Origin: Clostridiales bacterium
GTDB lineage: Bacteria > Bacillota > Peptococcia > Peptococcales > Peptococcaceae
Direction: 5' to 3'
Assembly: GCA_003343815.1 (NCBI GenBank)
Contig: QAKL01000084.1
Location: 1 to 5,975, forward strand
Length of the DNA: 5,975 bases
Part shown: positions 1-4,096 of the stretch, piece after piece
Layout: the number at the start of each line of letters is the position of its first letter
How positions within the stretch are numbered: position 1 is the first letter of the stretch
Notes under the pieces: generated by a model
Told to the model about the DNA's origin: nothing
The model's input: the letters and a program-made list of their open reading frames with translations, nothing else
Database searches by the model: none
Made by a program: the position numbers and the translations under genes

Positions 1-374
1 ACATTTAAGGAGGCGATGATTTTGTAGCCGACTTTTAACTCGGAGGCACGGCTGTTAAAGGTTAAAGTTTGCTCTCCGGGGGTGACAGATCCGGCCCAGA
101 GGCGGATATTATGCTCGCTGTCCGGGTCAAAGGTGGTATTGCCGGCATAGGCACAAAGCGACAGGTGGCATTGTTCTAAACTTTTGTCCAATTCGACATT
201 GACATCGACCGAGGTGTCGGTCAGTTTAAAATTGCCGTCCTTTAAAAGCGTAACCGAGCAGTTCTCTAAAATAGAAAGATCGGCGCCAGCCGCGTAGCCT
301 GCACTCGGCAGGACGAAAGTCATCATCAGCATGATGATGAGCAGGACGGAGCAAAGTTTTTTAATCTTGTTCAT
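1..374 (-). CDS. Secreted protein of unknown function, N-terminal part (cut by window edge)
   Basis: The frame stays open from ATG (374-372) to the window edge, giving 124 codons; the 3' end lies outside. The start is supported by an AAAGG-type ribosome binding site (GAAAGGAAA, about 381-389 on the plus strand) roughly 8 nt upstream. The N-terminus reads MNKIKK, then a hydrophobic stretch (about residues 7-23), then an AGA|D or GYA|A type cleavage site around residues 28-31: a standard Sec signal peptide. There is no lipobox cysteine at the right place. The mature part seen so far alternates polar and hydrophobic residues and looks beta-rich (for example VDVNVELDKS, EQTLTFNSR), with three cysteines (39, 69, 74) and a YAGNTTFDPDSEHNIRLW segment. 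I do not recognise the family; a surface or exported beta-sandwich protein is a guess. It is transcribed away from the heat-shock operon from its own promoter and is probably functionally unrelated to it. Confidence 0.82.
   Translation of the reverse strand, partial: MNKIKKLCSVLLIIMLMMTFVLPSAGYAAGADLSILENCSVTLLKDGNFKLTDTSVDVNVELDKSLEQCHLSLCAYAGNTTFDPDSEHNIRLWAGSVTPGEQTLTFNSRASELKVGYKIIASLN
320..340. repeat. Perfect 9-3-9 inverted repeat inside the signal-peptide coding region
   Basis: TCATCATCA, spacer GCA, TGATGATGA. In the minus-strand mRNA this can fold into a 9-bp hairpin with a 3-nt loop over codons 12-19, encoding the Ile/Met-rich signal core (IIMLMM). It may simply follow from runs of ATC and ATG codons. 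Confidence 0.6.
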
Positions 375-414
375 AAATCATTTCCTTTCATTAAGTAAAT
401 TTTGGCGAATTTTT

Positions 415-441
415 GCGCTAAGTGACAGAAAAGATTAGCGC
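415..441 (-). other. Stem-loop in the leader of the secreted-protein gene
   Basis: A perfect 7-bp inverted repeat, GCGCTAA (415-421) and TTAGCGC (435-441), with a 13-nt spacer. It lies between the predicted start of the minus-strand transcript (near 573) and the ATG at 374, about 40 nt before the start codon. No U-run follows it on either strand, so it does not look like a terminator. GGCG at 404-407 could compete by pairing with CGCC at 439-442. A regulatory or mRNA-stabilising leader hairpin is an inference. Confidence 0.4.
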
Positions 442-476
442 CTACACACTTTTGTTAGTTATAGTTAACAGAATAT

Positions 477-501
477 TGCAAATATACAAATATTTATTGC
501 A
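477..501. repeat. AT-rich imperfect palindrome in the divergent control region
   Basis: AAATAT (480-485), ACAA, ATATTT (490-495) form a 6-4-6 inverted repeat, flanked by TGCAA (477-481) and TTGCA (497-501). On the minus-strand transcript it lies in the 5' leader, next to an AAAGGAG-like motif (507-513). It could be an RNA hairpin or a protein-binding site. In such AT-rich DNA it could also be chance. Confidence 0.3.
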
Positions 502-579
502 CAACACTCCTTTCAAATTATAATGACTTAAAAAGTGAAGAAAAATTCACATTAAGTTTACTACGACTAACCAAAGTTA

Positions 580-608
580 ATTATAGCATTACAGGGCGGG
601 GCTGTCAA
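580..608 (-). promoter_or_regulatory. Full-consensus sigma-A promoter for the secreted-protein gene
   Basis: Read on the minus strand: TTGACA (608-603), exactly 17 bp, TATAAT (585-580). Both hexamers match the housekeeping sigma consensus perfectly. Transcription would start near 573, leaving an untranslated leader of about 200 nt before the ATG at 374. No other gene lies in that direction within the region, so the secreted-protein gene is the natural target. Confidence 0.8.
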
Positions 609-701
609 GATAAGATAATATTTTTTACCTTTTCTGACCATTCAAATCAGCGCTTGTTATAGGAAATATCAGGAAGAGAATGCGGGAGTGCGACACCTTT
701 A

Positions 702-765
702 AAGGCATTGAAACGAAAGCTGAAAAATTTACATTTTTTTCGTGCTTTTTTTGAAAAAATGCCTT
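702..765. repeat. Long-range inverted repeat bracketing A/T tracts upstream of the heat-shock promoter
   Basis: AAGGCATT (702-709) is exactly complementary to AATGCCTT (758-765). The 48 bp between contain nested partial complements (AAAGC 716-720 with GCTTT 744-748; AAAAAT 723-728 with ATTTTT 733-738) and four A or T tracts centred about 725, 737, 749 and 756. The right arm overlaps the first two bases of the -35 box. The A/T tracts could act as an UP element or bend the DNA. Whether the arms are an operator is unknown. Confidence 0.35.
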
Positions 766-792
766 GACAATTTTAACGGGCAGTGCTATAAA
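764..792 (+). promoter_or_regulatory. Sigma-A promoter of the heat-shock operon
   Basis: A perfect -35 box TTGACA (764-769), a 17-bp spacer, and a -10 box TATAAA (787-792, five of six consensus bases). The predicted transcript start falls near 799, right at the edge of the CIRCE operator, so repressor binding would block initiation directly. This is the usual arrangement for HrcA-controlled operons in Bacillota. Confidence 0.88.
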
Positions 793-799
793 TAATATA

Positions 800-826
800 T
801 TAGCACTCGAGGATTGAGAGTGCTAA
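800..826 (+). promoter_or_regulatory. CIRCE operator (HrcA binding site)
   Basis: A perfect 9-9-9 element: TTAGCACTC (800-808), nine bases (809-817), GAGTGCTAA (818-826). It matches the CIRCE consensus at every arm position. It sits immediately downstream of the -10 box, so it also forms a 9-bp stem at the very 5' end of the mRNA. It is bound by HrcA, which is encoded by the next gene, giving autoregulation of the whole operon. Confidence 0.97.
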
Positions 827-860
827 CAAAAAAGCAAACAGTGAAAAGGAGGCGGGAGCG

Positions 861-1895
861 ATGGATATGGACAGTCGGAAGGAAAAGATATTGGAAGCGG
901 TAGTTTTGGACTATATCCAGACGGCAGAACCGGTAGGCTCTCGTACCATTTCAAAAAAATATGATTTAGGTGTAAGCCCTGCGACAATTCGCAATGAAAT
1001 GGCAGATCTGGAGGAGATGGGGCTCATCGAGCAGCCGCATACTTCGGCAGGACGCATCCCTTCGGATAAAGGCTATCGTTATTATGTGGACTATTTAATG
1101 CAGCACGACGAGGTCAAATCCGAGGCGCGAGAATTGATCAAAGAATCGATCAGCAAGAAAACCACGCAGGTCGAGGAGACAGTCAGCAATATTTTAAATA
1201 CGCTAAGCCAGACTTCGGGCTATACGTCGCTCATGCTTTTAAATGAGCCGGCGACGGAGAATAAATTAAAGCTTTTGCAGTTGATGCCTTTAGAGACGGG
1301 CAGAGCGTTAATGGTGATTGTGACGGACGATGATAAGATCGAAAATCGTTTTATTCAGATCCCGCCGCAATTGGGCAAGGAGGATTTGGAGTTAGTTAGC
1401 CAGATGCTCAATATGCATCTGAAAGGCTTATCAACCGACGGCTGGCAGCAGAATATTTTGGAGAATATTTTCTCCCAGCTTAATCGCCAGAAGCAAGTGG
1501 TCGACACGGCGCTGGAAATGCTCGGCGAGATATTGCATAAAAACGACATTGCCAAGGAAAAGATATTTTACAAAGGCGGGCTCAATATGCTGACGCAGCC
1601 GGAGTTTAAGGATGTCAATAAAGTGCATAATATCCTGATGAGCTTGGAAAATAAAGATACGATGAATAAAATCCTGCACGAAAATACGGTGAACGAAATC
1701 AGCGTAAAAATCGGCACGGAGCATGATATCCCCGATTTAAAGGATTGCAGCATTATCGTCGCTTCCTATAAAAATAACGGCAAGGAAATCGGCAAGGTCG
1801 GACTTTTGGGGCCGAAGCGCATGGATTATTCCAACTCGATGGCAGTTTTGGATGTACTTTTGAAGGATTTGAACGGAGGTGAGGGTCGTGAGTGA
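861..1895 (+). CDS. hrcA: Heat-inducible transcription repressor HrcA
   Basis: HrcA is the dimeric repressor that binds CIRCE and holds down heat-shock operons; in studied bacteria its active fold depends on the GroEL chaperonin. This 344-residue protein has the normal family length. The N-terminal winged helix (about residues 4-75) includes EPVGSRTISKKYDLGVSPAT, then RNEMADLEEMGLIEQPHTSA and GRIPSDKGYRYYVDYL, all hallmark HrcA segments. A central GAF-like region and a C-terminal dimerisation part follow, ending in the conserved GPKRMDYSNSMAVLDVL. The start at 861 has AAGGAGG (846-852) 8 nt upstream; the ATG at 867 is too far from it. It is the first gene of the operon, 34 bp after its own operator, and its last 8 bases overlap the chaperonin start. 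The protein looks complete and intact. Confidence 0.97.
   Translation: MDMDSRKEKILEAVVLDYIQTAEPVGSRTISKKYDLGVSPATIRNEMADLEEMGLIEQPHTSAGRIPSDKGYRYYVDYLMQHDEVKSEARELIKESISKKTTQVEETVSNILNTLSQTSGYTSLMLLNEPATENKLKLLQLMPLETGRALMVIVTDDDKIENRFIQIPPQLGKEDLELVSQMLNMHLKGLSTDGWQQNILENIFSQLNRQKQVVDTALEMLGEILHKNDIAKEKIFYKGGLNMLTQPEFKDVNKVHNILMSLENKDTMNKILHENTVNEISVKIGTEHDIPDLKDCSIIVASYKNNGKEIGKVGLLGPKRMDYSNSMAVLDVLLKDLNGGEGRE
1875..1879 (+). promoter_or_regulatory. Ribosome binding site that fixes the chaperonin start
   Basis: GGAGG (1875-1879) lies inside the end of hrcA, 8 nt before the GTG at 1888. The upstream in-frame GTG at 1879 overlaps this site and so cannot be the start that it serves. Its position inside hrcA suggests translational coupling. 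Confidence 0.8.
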
Positions 1896-3420
1896 GACTG
1901 AGGACAGCCGCTATCAGCTTTTGGATAATAACGCTCAGGCGGTCAGAGCTTTGATGCAGGCGGTGGAGGGGACGATCGGACCGAAAGGTCTGGATACGAT
2001 GCTCCTTGATCAGTTCGGCTCGGTGACTATTACCAACGACGGCATGACAATCTTGGAAATGATGGAGGTCAAGCACCCGGTAGCCAAAATGCTCATTAAC
2101 GCCGTGAAATCTCAGCAGGAGATGACGGGCGACGGGACGACTACGACGGCTTTGTACGCCGGAGAGATGATTTTGGCGGGGATTGAGCGCATTAACCAAG
2201 GCGTGCCGGTAGCGCAGGTGATCAAAGGCATCCGCATGGGGCTTGTGATGGCTGAGGACGAATGGCAGAAAGAAAGAATCACTCTTGATTTTCACGACAC
2301 AGCCGCTTTAAAACAAATAGCACAGGTGGCTGCCCGCGAATATGATGATATAGCCCTTTTAATTACCGAGGCGGCAGAGAAAATCGGCGAGGAGAGATTA
2401 AAAGATCCGACCTTTGCATTCGCCGAAAGTATTAAAGCCAAAATCGGCGCAGAGGGCGAGGTTTTTAACGGTATCGTCTTATCGAAATCCCGCTATGATA
2501 AGCAAATGCCCGCGGAGTTAGCGGGAGAGGTTAAAGTTTTGGTGATCGACGACGCGCTGGAAAGCGAGGAGTTTGACGATAAAGCATTAGCGACCGAAAG
2601 CGGATTTCAGGAGTATATGAAACTGAAAAACGAATTCCGCGATAATGTAGAAAAAATTCTCCACAGCGGCGCCAAACTTGTTTTGGTTGACCGCGGCGTC
2701 GATGAACAGGCGGCAGAAAGATTAGCCGATCACGGTATTATGCTGATCAGCCGTATTCCGCATAAAGAATTAGAGGAAGCGGCAAGTCATGTGGGCGCGA
2801 AGATGATCAAGCGCACCGGATTAAAGAAAGATTTAGCCGAGATTCAAGCGGCGCTTGGGACTGTCGGCGCGGTCAAAGATGATGAGATATTAGGACTAAC
2901 CAAGCTGGCAGACGGCAAAGGCGAGGAAAGAGCAACGGTAATCATCGGCGCGGCAACTGACGAGGTTGTCGGCGAGCGCGAACGTATCGCCAAAGATGCG
3001 GCGGCGGCATTACAGGCGGCGGTGCAAAAAGGTGTGGTCGCAGGCGGCGGCGCAGCGGAATTAGCCGTAGCTGAGGCGCTGGAAAAACGCACGCATGAAT
3101 TAAGCGGCATGAGCGTCTACGGTTTGGAGTGCGTGATCAAAGCTTTGCGTAAACCGTTTATGCAGATCGTGAAAAACGCAGGCTTTAATCCGCTGGAAAA
3201 GCTCGGCGATGTCGTGAAAGCGCAAAATGAGCAGGACAATCATCATTTGGCGATCGACTGCGAGACGGGCGAAATCAGCGATATGCGTGAATTGGGCGTT
3301 ATTGATCCGCTTTATGTGAAAACGCACGCTATAGATGCAGCAGGCGAGGTCGCCGCGGCAATACTTAAAATAAACATTATTATCAAAAAGAAAGAGTATC
3401 AGCCGAAAGAAAACAGTTAG
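1888..3420 (+). CDS. Archaeal-like (group III) chaperonin, TCP-1/thermosome family
   Basis: This is predicted to be a cytosolic double-ring ATP-driven folding machine of the thermosome type, not GroEL. It has 510 residues from the GTG at 1888 (SD GGAGG, 8 nt away; the GTG at 1879 lies within that SD). Equatorial motifs: GPKGLDTML (31-39), TNDG (49-52), GDGTT (81-85), and in the C-terminal half AKDAAAALQ (Asp370), VVAGGG (383-388) and DPLYVKTHAIDAA (473-485). Asp51, Asp82 and Asp370 correspond to the ATPase aspartates of the family. The apical part (about 190-345) contains GIVLSKSRYDKQMP and DDALE, then a charged helical insert (about 225-258) at the position of the built-in lid, so no GroES should be needed. 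The C-terminus lacks a GGM tail. The place between hrcA and grpE matches the group III chaperonins described from Carboxydothermus and some other Bacillota. It overlaps hrcA by 8 nt and is presumably CIRCE-controlled. All frames and motifs are intact. An automatic 'GroEL' label would be wrong. Confidence 0.92.
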   Translation: MSETEDSRYQLLDNNAQAVRALMQAVEGTIGPKGLDTMLLDQFGSVTITNDGMTILEMMEVKHPVAKMLINAVKSQQEMTGDGTTTTALYAGEMILAGIERINQGVPVAQVIKGIRMGLVMAEDEWQKERITLDFHDTAALKQIAQVAAREYDDIALLITEAAEKIGEERLKDPTFAFAESIKAKIGAEGEVFNGIVLSKSRYDKQMPAELAGEVKVLVIDDALESEEFDDKALATESGFQEYMKLKNEFRDNVEKILHSGAKLVLVDRGVDEQAAERLADHGIMLISRIPHKELEEAASHVGAKMIKRTGLKKDLAEIQAALGTVGAVKDDEILGLTKLADGKGEERATVIIGAATDEVVGERERIAKDAAAALQAAVQKGVVAGGGAAELAVAEALEKRTHELSGMSVYGLECVIKALRKPFMQIVKNAGFNPLEKLGDVVKAQNEQDNHHLAIDCETGEISDMRELGVIDPLYVKTHAIDAAGEVAAAILKINIIIKKKEYQPKENS

Positions 3421-3423
3421 CAG

Positions 3424-3437
3424 CACAAAAATTTGTG
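3424..3437. repeat. Small palindrome just after the chaperonin stop codon
   Basis: CACAAA, AA, TTTGTG: a 6-2-6 inverted repeat three bases after the stop, at the head of an AT-rich 54-bp spacer. The loop is too small and the stem too weak for a terminator. It might be a protein site or an RNA-processing region, or chance. Confidence 0.25.
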
Positions 3438-3460
3438 AAAAAATAAATTAAATTTGATAA

Positions 3461-3466
3461 AAGGAG
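3461..3466 (+). promoter_or_regulatory. Ribosome binding site that fixes the grpE start
   Basis: AAGGAG (3461-3466) stands 8 nt before the ATG at 3475. The longer in-frame reading from a TTG at 3454 begins before this site and has no ribosome binding site of its own. Confidence 0.8.
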
Positions 3467-3474
3467 TGAATCCG

Positions 3475-4020
3475 ATGGCAGAACAACAAAGCGATGCTGT
3501 GGAGGATAAAGTTACAGAGGAAACTGTAGAGACGACAGAAACCAATGACGAGATGCAGGATGAAATCGCTTCTAAAGAAGCGGAGCTGGCGCAGTCTTTG
3601 GAGGAGCTAAATCAGCGCTATGTGCGTCTGGTTGCCGATTTCGACAATTATCGCCGCCGCACCGCACAGGAAAAAAGCGAGCTTTCAGAGTACAGTATTT
3701 CCAAGCTTATAACCGCGCTTTTGCCGGTTTTGGATAATTTCGAGCGCGCCTTATCCGCCGCCGAGGCCAATGAGCAGATCAAAGGCTATTTAAAAGGCAT
3801 GGAAATGGTTTACGCGCAGTTATTTACCACTTTGGAAAAAGAGGGTTTGGCTGTGATTAATGCCAAGGGCGAGATTTTCGATCCGAAAAAGCACGAGGCG
3901 ATCATGACCGTGGAGGATCCGGATAGTCCGGACGATACGGTAGTTGAGGAATTGCAAAAGGGATATACCTTTAAAGAAAAGGTCATTCGTCCTACGATGT
4001 GTAAAGTATCGCACAAGTAA
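3475..4020 (+). CDS. grpE: GrpE, nucleotide exchange factor of DnaK
   Basis: GrpE is a homodimer that releases ADP from DnaK and so resets the Hsp70 cycle. From the ATG at 3475 the protein has 181 residues, normal for the family. Residues 1-35 are acidic and low in complexity, as in other GrpE N-termini. A long helix suited to the dimeric coiled coil follows (about 30-95), containing RYVRLVADFDNYRRR (48-62) and LLPVLDNFERAL (82-93), both strongly conserved. The C-terminal beta-domain carries the GrpE signature FDPKKHEAIMTVED (135-148) and ends GYTFKEKVIRPTMCKVS (163-179). It lies 54 bp after the chaperonin gene and 76 bp before dnaK, in the usual grpE-dnaK order, with no strong promoter or terminator on either side. 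Confidence 0.97.
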   Translation: MAEQQSDAVEDKVTEETVETTETNDEMQDEIASKEAELAQSLEELNQRYVRLVADFDNYRRRTAQEKSELSEYSISKLITALLPVLDNFERALSAAEANEQIKGYLKGMEMVYAQLFTTLEKEGLAVINAKGEIFDPKKHEAIMTVEDPDSPDDTVVEELQKGYTFKEKVIRPTMCKVSHK

Positions 4021-4035
4021 AGCTTAACAAATTAC

Positions 4036-4054
4036 GCGGACAAATTGCTTCCGC
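4036..4054 (+). other. Weak stem-loop between grpE and dnaK
   Basis: GCGGA (4036-4040) and TCCGC (4050-4054) can pair as a 5-bp stem with a 9-nt loop, followed by an A-rich stretch and five T's at 4062-4066. The stem is short and the T-run is 8 nt away, so strong termination is unlikely. A role in mRNA processing or partial attenuation is possible but unsupported. Confidence 0.25.
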
Positions 4055-4096
4055 AAAATAATTTTTAGAATAGATAACTTTAAGGAGGAAATAAAA

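Larger units (their letters stand above)
375..860. other. Divergent intergenic control region (no protein gene seen)
   Basis: This 486-bp stretch is AT-rich and separates the minus-strand secreted-protein gene from the plus-strand heat-shock operon. From left to right it holds the long leader of the minus gene with inverted repeats at 415-441 and 477-501, the minus-strand promoter at 580-608, a featureless stretch at about 610-700, a long-range inverted repeat with A/T tracts at 702-765, and the operon promoter, CIRCE operator and hrcA ribosome binding site at 764-852. I found no RNA gene and no convincing small ORF. Confidence 0.75.

Noticed and set aside
442..514. Leader peptide on the minus strand after AAAGGAG (TTG start, about 20 codons)
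   Set aside because: The only usable start, a TTG, is 2 nt from the ribosome binding motif, too close. The GTG in the next frame meets a stop after one further codon.
680..754. 24-codon plus-strand ORF (starts MRECDTFKG) upstream of the heat-shock promoter
   Set aside because: It has no promoter, the purine stretch is only 3 nt from the ATG, and it ends in a Phe-rich tail read from the T tracts; probably chance.
1753..2295. 180-codon minus-strand frame across the hrcA/chaperonin junction
   Set aside because: It is antisense to two conserved genes and its translation is rich in His, Arg and Pro without any domain; it is a shadow frame.
1888..3420. Annotating the chaperonin as GroEL, or as contamination from an archaeon
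   Set aside because: The thermosome-type motifs and lid insert exclude GroEL. The gene is overlapped by and co-directional with hrcA, and its codon use matches hrcA and grpE, so it belongs to this bacterial operon.
3454..3474. Seven extra N-terminal codons for GrpE from a TTG at 3454
   Set aside because: The AAGGAG at 3461-3466 lies inside this extension and serves the ATG at 3475.
4046..4076. Possible dnaK-specific promoter (TTGCTT ... TAGAAT or TAGATA)
   Set aside because: The -35 match is poor and the spacers are 14 or 19 bp, so it is not a convincing sigma-A promoter.
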